Assembly (NCBI GenBank): GCA_944389945.1
Contig: CALXOF010000015.1
Coordinates: 1 to 54,424, forward strand
From: an uncultured Kiritimatiellota bacterium
Lineage (GTDB): Bacteria > Verrucomicrobiota > Kiritimatiellia > RFP12 > DVOR01
DNA: 54,424 nucleotides
Reading direction: 5' to 3'
The notes beneath the pieces were generated by a model, which worked only from the letters and a program-made list of their open reading frames with translations, did not search any database and was not told where the DNA came from. The position numbers and the translations under genes are program-made. Below, piece after piece: positions 7,787-17,409 of the stretch; position 1 is the stretch's first letter; every line of letters begins with the position of its first letter.

Positions 7787-9721
7787 TCAGAGCTCGAAAT
7801 AGGTGTAGCCGCGCAGGCCGTTGGCGTAGGTGGTGAGGATGCGGCGGCGCTCGGCCGGGGTGATGCGCTTGGCCTTCACGGCGGCGTCGGTCAGGCGGCG
7901 GAAACGGGAGACGAGGTCGGAGGTGTTGTATTCCACGTAGGAGAGGACCTCCTCGACGGTGTCACCCTCCACCTCGTCGGTGAAGTCGATGTCGCCGTCC
8001 TCATCGAGGGAGACGGAGAGGATGTTGGTGTCGCCGAAGAGGTTGTGCAGGTCGCCCAGGGTCTCCTGGTAGGCACCGACAAGGAAGGCGCCCAGGATGT
8101 AGTCATCGCCGTCCTGGACAGGGTGGAGCGGCAGGGCGTGCTTGACGTCGTGCAGGTCGATGAACTTGTCGATCTGGCCGTCGCAGTCGCAGGTGATGTC
8201 GGAGAGGTGTGCGCTGCGGGTGGGCTTCTCGCAGAGGCGCGAGATGGGCATGATGGGGAAGAGTTGGTCGATGGCCCAGGCGTCTGGCAGGGACTGGAAG
8301 ACGGAGAAGTTGCAGTAGTAGATGTCCGCCATCGCCTCGTCCAGGCCCAGCAGGTCTTCGGGCACGTACTTCAACTTGGGCACTTCGGCGCGGATGCGTG
8401 TGAGGATGGACCAGAAGACGCGGTCGGCCGCGGCATGCTGGCGCAGGGTCACCTGCCCTTGCTTGAAGGCCTTCTGGATTTCCTCGCGGTAGTAGAGTGC
8501 GTCGTTGAAATACTCCGGCAGGTTCTTGGTGCGCAGGTGCTTGGAGACGTCTAGCAGGTTGACGATACAGTCAGGCAGGTTCGCGTCCTCCAGCACGGGG
8601 TCATGCTCGGGCACCTCCGTCTCGAAGGTCGTCGTGCCCAGCACGTCGATGAGGAGGACTGAGTAGTAACCGATGAGGGCGCGGCCAGACTCGCTGATGA
8701 TGGTGGGGTGGGGGACATTCGCGTGGTCGCACGCCAGCATGATACCTTCCACCACGTCCGCGCAATACTCCGAGATGTCGTAGTTCGCGCTGCTCTCAAA
8801 GTTCGTGTGGCTGCCGTCATAGTCGATGGCCAGACCGCCGCCGATGTCAAAGACGCCCATCGGCGCGCCTTCCTTCACCAGCCCCACGTAGAAGCGCGAG
8901 GCCTCCTTGATGGTGTCGCGAATCTCACGGATGTTCGGCACCTGCGAGCCCAAGTGATAGTGCAACATCTCCAGGCAGTCCAGGCGCCCCGCCTCGCGCA
9001 GACGGTCCACGGCCGTGATCATCTGCCCCGCCGTCAGGCCGAAGACCGAGCGGTCGCCGCCGCTCTCGCTCCACTTGCCGCCCACCTTGCTGCTCAGCTT
9101 CACGCGGATGCCGATGCGCGGCTTCACGTTCATCTCCTCGGCCACGCGCAGGATGATGTCCAGCTCTTCCAGACTCTCGAGCACCAACATCGTCTGCAGG
9201 CCCATCTTCAGCGAGCCTAGCGCCAGACGCACGAACTCCTCGTCCTTGTAGCCGTTGCAGACGATATAGGCCTCGGGGTCCTGCATATAGGCCAGGGCCG
9301 CGATGAGTTCGGCCTTCGAACCGGCCTCCAGCCCGTGGTGCCACGGCCTCCCAAAGCGCACCACGTCCTGCACCGCCTGTTGCTGCTGGTTCACCTTGAT
9401 GGGATAGACGCCGCGATAGACGCCCTTGTAATTGTAGGACTTGATGGCCTTCGCGAAGGTCTCGTTGATTACGCGGATACGATCCGCCAAGATGTCGCTG
9501 AAGCGGAGCAACACCGGCAGGCTCATTCCGCGCTCACGCAGTTCCTGCACGATTTGTGAGAACTTCACGTCCACCGGCTTGCCGTTGTGGTTCAGCCGAA
9601 CCGTCGCGAAACCATCCGAGGAGACCCCGAAATAGTCCCGCCCCCAGGCATCCACGCCATAGAGTTCTGCGCTCTTTACCGCATTCCAACCGGTCAACGC
9701 ATCCGTCGCGCCTTTGGCCAT
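7787..9721 (-). CDS. speA: Biosynthetic arginine decarboxylase
   Basis: A 644-residue PLP-dependent decarboxylase that converts arginine to agmatine, the entry to putrescine and spermidine. Visible hallmarks are YPIKVNQQQ with the PLP lysine near residue 70, the HYHLGSQ loop, the FDIGGGLAIDYDG phosphate-binding segment and ESGRALIGYYS. Length fits SpeA (about 630-660). The longer open frame would start at 9868, but GGAGA sits seven bases before the ATG at 9721 and a TGGTATGAT promoter lies between the two, so 9721 is chosen. First gene of a two-gene operon with patB. Confidence 0.93.
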   Translation of the reverse strand: MAKGATDALTGWNAVKSAELYGVDAWGRDYFGVSSDGFATVRLNHNGKPVDVKFSQIVQELRERGMSLPVLLRFSDILADRIRVINETFAKAIKSYNYKGVYRGVYPIKVNQQQQAVQDVVRFGRPWHHGLEAGSKAELIAALAYMQDPEAYIVCNGYKDEEFVRLALGSLKMGLQTMLVLESLEELDIILRVAEEMNVKPRIGIRVKLSSKVGGKWSESGGDRSVFGLTAGQMITAVDRLREAGRLDCLEMLHYHLGSQVPNIREIRDTIKEASRFYVGLVKEGAPMGVFDIGGGLAIDYDGSHTNFESSANYDISEYCADVVEGIMLACDHANVPHPTIISESGRALIGYYSVLLIDVLGTTTFETEVPEHDPVLEDANLPDCIVNLLDVSKHLRTKNLPEYFNDALYYREEIQKAFKQGQVTLRQHAAADRVFWSILTRIRAEVPKLKYVPEDLLGLDEAMADIYYCNFSVFQSLPDAWAIDQLFPIMPISRLCEKPTRSAHLSDITCDCDGQIDKFIDLHDVKHALPLHPVQDGDDYILGAFLVGAYQETLGDLHNLFGDTNILSVSLDEDGDIDFTDEVEGDTVEEVLSYVEYNTSDLVSRFRRLTDAAVKAKRITPAERRRILTTYANGLRGYTYFEL

Positions 9722-9769
9722 CTTCATTCTCCGTGTCGCGACGGGCCTTTCCCCTCGCTCTTGCCCCAT

Positions 9770-9775
9770 ATCATA
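9770..9775 (-). promoter_or_regulatory. -10 box of speA-patB
   Basis: Extended -10 TGGTATGAT on the minus strand, giving a leader of roughly 40 nt. It lies inside the over-long open frame, which supports the internal start. Confidence 0.55.
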
Positions 9776-9828
9776 CCATATTCCGCCGCCTCCCATTCTG
9801 TCAGGAATGCCTGGGGAGAATATGGACT

Positions 9829-9900
9829 GCAAAGACGCAACTAGGGCGCGAAACGCTTCTGGCTCCATCCGTCGCTCTGCGGCTTCACCACTGACCGCGA
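9829..9900 (+). repeat. Module G repeat, copy 1
   Basis: GCAAAGACGCAACT, GGGCGCGAAACG, GGCTCCATC and CGCTCTGCGGCTTC recur in the same order and spacing at 49311-49385. It abuts the 3' end of the Ser/Thr kinase gene (stop codon at 9917-9919). Confidence 0.65.
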
Positions 9901-9916
9901 TTGCCGCCTCTCCTGC

Positions 9917-11644
<1,728 letters not shown>

Positions 11645-11650
11645 ACCCGT

Positions 11651-11656
11651 AGTATA
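11651..11656 (-). promoter_or_regulatory. -10 box of the kinase gene (leaderless)
   Basis: TGGTATACT on the minus strand; the last T is 6 nt before the ATG at 11644, so transcription should start at or next to the A of ATG. No ribosome site is present. Confidence 0.65.
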
Positions 11657-11820
11657 CCATATAGAAAGAGCTTGCGCTACAATACCTGTACATGGAAAGT
11701 TTTCCCGAACATGCCTAGGCTCCCCTGCGTTGCTCTGCAAGCTAAACTTGCCGCGTCCCCACAAACTTCTCAGAGCAGGATTGCCCTATACCTTATATTA
11801 TAGAGAAGGGGTCTGCACCA

Positions 11821-11942
11821 CCCCAAAAAGGGTCCTTTCTGGACCCTTAAGGGTTTCGGGTCGGACCACTATAGGGTCTCACCTTCGACCACTATAGTGG
11901 TTGACCTCGGACCACTATAGGGTCTCAGAAAGACCCCTTAGC
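11821..11942 (-). repeat. 23-bp-phased palindromic element, copy 1
   Basis: Inverted relative to copies 2 and 3. Palindrome centres are at 11848.5 (TTAA), 11871.5 (CTATAG), 11894.5 (ACCACTATAGTGGT, 11888-11901) and 11917.5 (CTATAG): exactly 23 bp apart. Each end has a local hairpin: GGGTCT-CAGAA-AGACCC (11920-11936) and GGGTCC-TTTCT-GGACCC (11830-11846). On the minus strand the latter is followed by TTTTT and looks like an intrinsic terminator. It lies between divergent kinase and PBP genes. Confidence 0.85.
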
Positions 11943-12109
11943 CCCCACGTCAAAAGCACTCCGGATGCCCCATACTGGCCGGGAAAAGTGGAAGACCCGC
12001 CACGACTGAGGAGACTAGTAGGGACCACGTCAAACCGTCTTCGTGGTAAAACTTTCCCGGACACTATTGCATGGAAATGGAGGCGCTGAACTTCCGTGTT
12101 CCCTTATAT
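11943..12109 (+). other. Gap upstream of the PBP gene
   Basis: No gene seen. It contains a module D tail (AACCGTCTTCGTGGTAAAAC, about 12030-12055) followed by sequence leading to the PBP promoter. Confidence 0.5.
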
Positions 12110-12115
12110 TATAAT
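12110..12115 (+). promoter_or_regulatory. -10 box of the PBP gene (leaderless)
   Basis: Perfect TATAAT ending 7 nt before the ATG at 12123. No ribosome-binding site lies between, so the mRNA is probably leaderless. Confidence 0.65.
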
Positions 12116-12122
12116 GTGGGGC

Positions 12123-13595
12123 ATGGCTCCGATTTCACATCTGGTCTTTTTGGTTCTGCTGGCGCTTTGCGCGGCGGGGGTGTTGGCGCGCCCTACGCGA
12201 GGGAAGGGTTGGCGCGGCTGGGGATTGCCGGCGTGTTTCGCGGTGGCGTTTCTGGCGCTGTTGGCGCATCAGGCGGTATGGCAACTGAGCGGGGCAGGGT
12301 CGATTGGGTTCCAGAAGTTTCTACGGCGGTATGACACGCGGCCGGCGGCGGTGGCGTGGGCCTCGAAGGGTCGTGGACGGTTGTTGGATCGTCATGGGGA
12401 GGTCTTGGCGGAGGCGATTCCGGGGCAACGGTGGGGGCACACGACGGCGTTGGGGCCGGCGGGGTTGCACGTGGTGGGTTATTCGTCTCGGGCGTATGGG
12501 TTGAGCGGTGCGGAGCGGGTCTATGACGCGCGGCTGTGCGGCTTTACGATGCCGGATGGGCCGGGGGATTTCTTGCGGCGGGGGTCGCCGGAGGATGTGC
12601 GGCTGACGATTGATGCGCGGTTGCAGCGGGTGGCGTTTGAGCAGCTGGATGGACGCAAAGGTGCGGTGGTGGCGTTGGACCCGCGCACGGGTGAGATTTT
12701 GGCGCTGGTGTCGAGTCCTTCCGCGGAAGAGACGGATTTGGCGGCGGCGATGCGGGATGGACGGAATGCGCCGCTCTTCAATCGGGCGACGCAGGGACTC
12801 TATCCGCCGGGGTCGGTCTTCAAGGCCTTTGTGGCGGCGTTGGCGGTGCAACAGGGGAAGGCGCGGCCTTATGACTGCCCGGCGGAGGGGTGGTCGGTGG
12901 CGGCCAACACGCCGCGGATTCGTGACACGCATAAGCACGCGGCGGACGAGGCGCGGTTGGACTTGGGGACGGCCTTTGCGGAGAGCTCAAACATCTGGTT
13001 TGCGAAGGCGGCGCGGTCGTGCGGATGGGCGGCCTTCCACACGGCGGCGCAGAAGGCGGGGTTAGAGGAAGGGTTCACCCTGGCGGCGTGCGGGGAGCGG
13101 GCCATGGAGACGGCGGCGGGGCAGGTGCCGGACTTGTCGCAACGGCAGAATCAGTTGGCGTATGTGGGCTTTGGTCAGGGGGAGTTGCTCCTGACGCCGA
13201 TGCATGTGGCGGCGTTGACGGCGGCCATTGCGAACGATGGGGTTTTGGTGCCGCCGCACGTGGGGCCCGGGGTGGATGAGGCGCCGCGGCGGGTGTGGCC
13301 GGCGGACGTGGCGGAGCTGGTGCGGCACTTGATGCGGCGCTCGGTGGAGCGGGGGACGTCGCGCGGCGTGGCATTGCCGGGGCTGGAGATTTGCGGAAAG
13401 ACGGGGACGGCGGAGACATCGGGGCGGGACCATGCGTGGTTCACCTGTTTCGCGCCCGCGGAGAAGCCGGAGATTGTGGTGACGGTGTTGGTGGAGCATG
13501 GCGGTTTCGGCGCGCAATCGGCCCTTCCCATTGCCCGCGAAGTCCTCCGCGCCTGGCAGACGCGGGGTAAGGGAACCGCAGATTTCGCAGATTAA
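12123..13595 (+). CDS. Penicillin-binding protein transpeptidase (PbpA/FtsI-like)
   Basis: A 490-residue class-B-like transpeptidase that cross-links peptidoglycan outside the inner membrane. Two hydrophobic segments are present near the N-terminus (about 5-22 and 35-52), one more than usual. A short dimerisation domain contains RGRLLDRHGEVLAE and GYSSRAYGLSGAERVYD, like the PbpA type. Catalytic motifs are S231-VF-K234 (PPGSVFK), S288-S-N290 and K426-TGTAE. The start at 12123 is chosen because TATAAT ends 7 nt before it; an upstream ATG lies before the -10 box. The last residues, TADFAD, are encoded by an intergenic module A repeat that also supplies the stop. Confidence 0.88.
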   Translation: MAPISHLVFLVLLALCAAGVLARPTRGKGWRGWGLPACFAVAFLALLAHQAVWQLSGAGSIGFQKFLRRYDTRPAAVAWASKGRGRLLDRHGEVLAEAIPGQRWGHTTALGPAGLHVVGYSSRAYGLSGAERVYDARLCGFTMPDGPGDFLRRGSPEDVRLTIDARLQRVAFEQLDGRKGAVVALDPRTGEILALVSSPSAEETDLAAAMRDGRNAPLFNRATQGLYPPGSVFKAFVAALAVQQGKARPYDCPAEGWSVAANTPRIRDTHKHAADEARLDLGTAFAESSNIWFAKAARSCGWAAFHTAAQKAGLEEGFTLAACGERAMETAAGQVPDLSQRQNQLAYVGFGQGELLLTPMHVAALTAAIANDGVLVPPHVGPGVDEAPRRVWPADVAELVRHLMRRSVERGTSRGVALPGLEICGKTGTAETSGRDHAWFTCFAPAEKPEIVVTVLVEHGGFGAQSALPIAREVLRAWQTRGKGTADFAD

Positions 13596-13681
13596 GGCAG
13601 ATTTAGGGCGTGCTACCGCACGCAGGACTGCCAGTGTGGGTTTACCACAAAGCGCACAAGGGACCACAAAGGCCGCAAGGG
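13574..13681 (+). repeat. Modules A and B, overlapping the end of the PBP gene
   Basis: GAACCGCAGATTTCGCAG, further GCAGATT steps and the GGGCGTGCTACCGCACGC hairpin (module A), then ACCACAAAGCGCACAAGGG and ACCACAAAGG (module B, also at 43767-43806). The first 22 bases are translated as the C-terminus of the PBP. Confidence 0.75.
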
Positions 13682-13703
13682 AATTTACTGATTAGGTGAT
13701 TGG

Positions 13704-13790
13704 GTGTGGGGCGCTGCCCCACGCCCCGGCAGGGAGAAGTTCTCCCTGCACCCCCGGCACGTCTGCGACGTGCCAAGATACGACGAATGT
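13704..13790 (+). repeat. Module F: run of three hairpins
   Basis: GTGGGG-CGCTG-CCCCAC, GCAGGGAG-AAGTT-CTCCCTGC and GGCACGTC-TGC-GACGTGCC follow each other, ending in AGATACGACG. The last hairpin and tail recur at 45946-45990. It fills the gap between PBP and rfbD; the rest of the gap up to 13911 shows nothing I can name. Confidence 0.6.
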
Positions 13791-13911
13791 GGCTTTCCCA
13801 AGAAAAGCATTAGAAACGCAAGGGATGGGCACGGTAGAGAGGCCCGCCGGGCCGAACGGTGAAGTGCCCAGGTCCTTGCGTTCCTTTCGTGTTTTCGTGG
13901 GAAAAAGGGGC

Positions 13912-14772
13912 TTAGGGCGCAGGCCATTCGGCGGCGATGAAGCGGGCGAGGGCGTCTTGCCAGGGGGGCATGGGAGGGAGATTGTTGGCGGCGAGTTTGG
14001 CTTTGGAGAGGGCGGAGAAGTGGGGGCGGGGCGCGGGGCGAGGGAATTCCTCGGTGGTGCAGGGGGTGACGGCGACGTTGGGGAAGCCGGCGAGGCGGAG
14101 AATCTCGCGGGTGAAGCCGCACCAGGAAACGACGCCTTCGCAGGTGAGGTGGAAGGTGCCGCGGAGGTCGGGTCGGGCGATGAAGGCGGTGAGGGCGTCG
14201 GCGACGGCGTCGGTGGAGGTGGGGTTGCCGAATTGGTCGTCCACGACTTTGAGGGTACGGGCGGGGTCCTCCTTGGCGAGGCGGACCATGGTGTGGACGA
14301 AGCTGGGGCCGCCGGAACCGTAGAGCCAGGCGATGCGGGCGATGATGTGGTCGGGGCAGAGGGCGCGGACGGCGTCTTCGCCGGCGAGCTTGGTGGCGCC
14401 GTAGACGGTGTTGGGGGCGGTGGGGTCGCTTTCGTCACGGTCGCCGGGGCGGTCGCCGGAGAAGACGTAGTCGGTGGAGATGGCGAAGAGGCGTGCGCCG
14501 GCGTGGGCGGCGGCTTGGGCGACGTTGGCGGTGCCCTGGGCGTTGAGGAGGTAGGCGCGGTCGCGGTCGCTTTCGCAGGCGTCGACGTTGGTCATGGCGG
14601 CGCAGTGGACGACAAGCTGGGGGCGGAAGGCGTCAAAGGCGGCGGCAAGGGAGTCGAGGCGGGTGATGTCGACCTCGGGGAGGTCAGCGACGAAGAGGTC
14701 GTGGCTGTCTTGCCAATGACGAACAAGGGTGCGGCCGAGCATGCCTCGGCCGCCGGTGATGAGAATGCGCAT
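13912..14772 (-). CDS. rfbD: dTDP-4-dehydrorhamnose reductase-like (RmlD/RfbD)
   Basis: A 286-residue short-chain dehydrogenase of the RmlD group, which makes dTDP-L-rhamnose for surface polysaccharide. It has the N-terminal TGGRGMLG dinucleotide-binding loop, the HCAAMTNVDACE segment, FAISTDYVFSGD and the catalytic YGATK (Tyr-x-x-x-Lys). WLYGSGGPSFVHTM and DQFGNPTST are also typical. The other rml genes are not here. Its start lies three bases after the stop of the acyltransferase, so the two form an operon that may serve envelope building. Confidence 0.88.
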   Translation of the reverse strand: MRILITGGRGMLGRTLVRHWQDSHDLFVADLPEVDITRLDSLAAAFDAFRPQLVVHCAAMTNVDACESDRDRAYLLNAQGTANVAQAAAHAGARLFAISTDYVFSGDRPGDRDESDPTAPNTVYGATKLAGEDAVRALCPDHIIARIAWLYGSGGPSFVHTMVRLAKEDPARTLKVVDDQFGNPTSTDAVADALTAFIARPDLRGTFHLTCEGVVSWCGFTREILRLAGFPNVAVTPCTTEEFPRPAPRPHFSALSKAKLAANNLPPMPPWQDALARFIAAEWPAP

Positions 14773-14775
14773 GGC

Positions 14776-16602
14776 TTATCCTTTGCGGGCGGCGTTGACG
14801 TAGGCCTCGTACAACTCCTTGCCCATGTAGCGGGCGATGTCGCGCTTGGGGGCATCGAGGAGGTTGAGGATGATGAGGCCGTCCACTACTGTACCAAAAT
14901 CGGGGTCGACGTTGAAAGCGATGATCTTGCCGCCGAGCTTGAGGTACTGGCGGATAAGGACGGGCATCTCGCGGCGGCCTTCTTCGATTTCGGCGAGGGC
15001 GTCGTTGACGTCGGTCTCGGAGGCGAGGAAGTCAGCGTACTCGGGACTGCGCCATTCCACGAAGTGTTGGCGCTTGGGAGGCAGACGGGGGGAGACCCAC
15101 TTGGCGAGGCCACGGTCGAAGCAGCGTGCGCGGAGGTAGGCCAAGAGGATGTCGCGGGAGGCGGCGCGGAAGTCGTGCGAAATGCTGACGGGGCCGAAGA
15201 GGACGGTGTAACGCGGGTGCTTGGCAAGGAAGGCGAGGACACCGCGCCAGAGGAGGAGCAGAGGGGCGAAGGCGCGCTGGTATTCCGGACGAACGAAGGA
15301 GCGGCCGAGCTCGACGGCGGCGCCGGGCAGGTGGCCGAGGAAGCGCTCGTCGAAACGGAAGAGGGTGCGGGTGTAGAGGGCGGTGAGGCCGGCAGTCTCG
15401 GTGATGACGTCGGAGAGGGCCAAGCGATAGCAGCCGACGATTTCGCGCTTGTCGCGTTGCCAGAGGATGATCTGGTGGTAGGCGTCGTCAAAGTCGTCGG
15501 TGTCGAGGTCGCGGCCGGTGCCTTCGCCGGCGGCGCGGAAGGTAATCTCGCGGAGACGGCCGATTTCGCGGAGGGTGATGGGGATGTCGCGCCCCTGGGC
15601 GGCGTAGATGTCGTAGGCGTCGACGGCGCAAAGGTGGGCTTCCGGGGGGAGGGAGCGGAGCTCGGAGGCGAGGTCGTCCGGCGGCACGGGGGGAATGATG
15701 GGGACGTTTTCGCGGGTGGCGTCGTCAAGGGTCAAGCGACGCATCTGACGCTCGAAGCGGGAGGCATCGACGCGGCCGGCGAGGAGGAAGGTACGGAAGC
15801 GCAGGTAACGGAGGGCGTCGACGTCTTCCGGGAAGCGACGGAAGAGGGTGTCGCCCGAGAGCGGGGTGCCGACGCGGAGGGTGAGGGTGCGGCGGCGCAG
15901 GCGGAGCATCTCGCGAGGCAGGAGGATGGTGCGCAGACGCGGGTGGATCTTGCCCACCAGGTGGAAGAGGAGGGAGGCGCTGCCGGGGATGTAGACCGGG
16001 AGGAAACGCTTGACGTTGGCACGGCGGGCCAAGGTCATGAGCGAGGTCTGCCAAGCAGGATCGCGGACGCGGAAGGCGTGCGGGGCGAAGCTGGCAACTT
16101 CACCGGCGGGGAAGACGATGAGGACCTTGCCGTCGTGGAGCCAGTTGAGGGCCTGACGGAGGGTGTTGATGTTGCGCGACACGGAGCTCCGGCGACCGAA
16201 GGGGTCAACGAAGAAGAAGTCGTCGCGCAACTCCGGAATGCGGCCGAGGATGTAGTTGGCCATGATCTTCACGTCGCTCCGGCGGCGACGAATCAGCTCC
16301 AGCAGGGCGAGGCCTTCCATCGCACCGAAGGGGTGGTTGGCCACGACCAGGAGACTGCCCTCGGCGGGGATACGCTCGAAGTCCTCGGCCGAGACTTGGG
16401 TCTTTACGCCCATTTCCGCGAGGATGCGCGCGGGGAAGGTGGACTCGCTTTGTCGGTCGAGGGCGCGCTCGTAGAAGGCGTTTAGGCGACGCAGACCGAG
16501 GAGACGCTCAATCCAAGGGTGGGTCAAACGCAGGACCCATCTCAGGAAAGGTTGGCGGACGGCCCGCCAAGGTAAGACGTAGAGTTTTTGGCCTTTTGGC
16601 AT
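14776..16602 (-). CDS. Two-domain acyltransferase: PlsC-like plus OlsB/GNAT-like (OlsF-type)
   Basis: A 608-residue protein with two lipid-acylation domains. Residues about 60-290 are a PlsC/LPLAT domain: VVANHPFGAMEG holds the active-site His, with Glu where family members usually have Asp, then FVDPFGRRSS and VIVFPAGE-type VLIVFPAGE. Residues about 330-590 resemble the OlsB/hemolysin-like N-acyltransferase fold: REITFRAAGEGTG, DDAYHQIILW, ELGRSFVRPEYQ. This order matches OlsF-type enzymes that build ornithine or glycine lipids by N- then O-acylation. It begins 7 nt after TGCTATACT, so probably leaderless. The exact amino acid acceptor is unknown. Confidence 0.8.
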   Translation of the reverse strand: MPKGQKLYVLPWRAVRQPFLRWVLRLTHPWIERLLGLRRLNAFYERALDRQSESTFPARILAEMGVKTQVSAEDFERIPAEGSLLVVANHPFGAMEGLALLELIRRRRSDVKIMANYILGRIPELRDDFFFVDPFGRRSSVSRNINTLRQALNWLHDGKVLIVFPAGEVASFAPHAFRVRDPAWQTSLMTLARRANVKRFLPVYIPGSASLLFHLVGKIHPRLRTILLPREMLRLRRRTLTLRVGTPLSGDTLFRRFPEDVDALRYLRFRTFLLAGRVDASRFERQMRRLTLDDATRENVPIIPPVPPDDLASELRSLPPEAHLCAVDAYDIYAAQGRDIPITLREIGRLREITFRAAGEGTGRDLDTDDFDDAYHQIILWQRDKREIVGCYRLALSDVITETAGLTALYTRTLFRFDERFLGHLPGAAVELGRSFVRPEYQRAFAPLLLLWRGVLAFLAKHPRYTVLFGPVSISHDFRAASRDILLAYLRARCFDRGLAKWVSPRLPPKRQHFVEWRSPEYADFLASETDVNDALAEIEEGRREMPVLIRQYLKLGGKIIAFNVDPDFGTVVDGLIILNLLDAPKRDIARYMGKELYEAYVNAARKG

Positions 16603-16609
16603 GCCGCAA

Positions 16610-16615
16610 AGTATA
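16610..16615 (-). promoter_or_regulatory. -10 box of the acyltransferase-rfbD operon (leaderless)
   Basis: Extended -10 TGTGCTATACT on the minus strand, ending 7 nt before the ATG at 16602; no ribosome site between. Confidence 0.65.
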
Positions 16616-16661
16616 GCACACCCCTTGTTTAGGGCGTGTCAGGGAAGTGTTGCACTTTTGT

Positions 16662-17408
16662 TCACTTGCCGATGAGGCGGGCGTAGGCGGCGTTGATGGC
16701 GGCCATACGCTCGGAGGCCTGCTTGAGCATGGCCTCGGGGAGGCCTTGGGCCTGGAGACGGTCGGGGTGGAGTTCCTTGACCTTCTTGCGGTAGGCCTTG
16801 CGGATGTCGTCGTCCGAGGCGTTTTCGGGGAGGCCGAGGAGCGCGAGGTCTTGGGCTCGGGACGGGGTCTCAGGACGGTGCGGGCGAGTGCCTCCGCCGG
16901 CGCGGGTACCGGCCACCTGCGCGAAAATCTGCGCGGCCAGTTGGGGCGGGATGCGGAAGCGTGCGGCGGCGCGGGAAAGCATGTCGCGCTCGGCGGGGGA
17001 GACGGCTCCATCGGCGCAGGCCACCAGGACGAGGAACTGGAAGGTGATGATGCGGAGCTCGAAGGAGGGGACGCCCATGGCGAAGGCTACGGCCGCGGCG
17101 TCGAATTCCTCCGGCGTATCTTTGCTTTCGGAGAAGATTTGCGCGGCGTAGCGGCGTTCCTCTGGGGAGAGGTGGAGGCTACGGAAGATGGACTCCACGC
17201 GGTCAATCTCATGCTCGCTGACGTGGCCATCGGCCTTGGCAATCTTGGCCAGGAGCGGCATGAGCAGACGCAGGAAACGGGTCTTGTTGAGGGCGGCGCG
17301 TTGCGGGGTGGTCTTAATGCCGATGAGCGGCGCGATGAGGAAGTTCCACGCGAAGTTGATCACGAAGAGCCAAAAGAGAAGTTGGAGGAAGCCCCAGATA
17401 CAACCCAT
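16662..17408 (-). CDS. DjlA-like membrane co-chaperone (TerB + J domain)
   Basis: A 248-residue protein with an N-terminal membrane segment (FLQLLFWLFVINFAWNFLIAPLIG), a central TerB-like helical domain (LAKIAKADGHVSEHEIDRVESIF and ACADGAVSPAERDML, each with the acidic DG repeat) and a C-terminal J domain whose HPD motif is in KELHPDRL. This is the DjlA layout: a membrane-anchored partner that stimulates DnaK. The start at 17408 has GGAGA upstream and overlaps the end of prfA almost completely (stop TGA, one base, ATG), so translation is coupled. Confidence 0.85.
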   Translation of the reverse strand: MGCIWGFLQLLFWLFVINFAWNFLIAPLIGIKTTPQRAALNKTRFLRLLMPLLAKIAKADGHVSEHEIDRVESIFRSLHLSPEERRYAAQIFSESKDTPEEFDAAAVAFAMGVPSFELRIITFQFLVLVACADGAVSPAERDMLSRAAARFRIPPQLAAQIFAQVAGTRAGGGTRPHRPETPSRAQDLALLGLPENASDDDIRKAYRKKVKELHPDRLQAQGLPEAMLKQASERMAAINAAYARLIGK

Positions 17409-17409
17409 G

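Noticed and set aside
13696..16485. Plus-strand open frame of 929 codons
   Set aside because: Antisense to rfbD and the acyltransferase; starts inside a repeat and has shadow-type composition.
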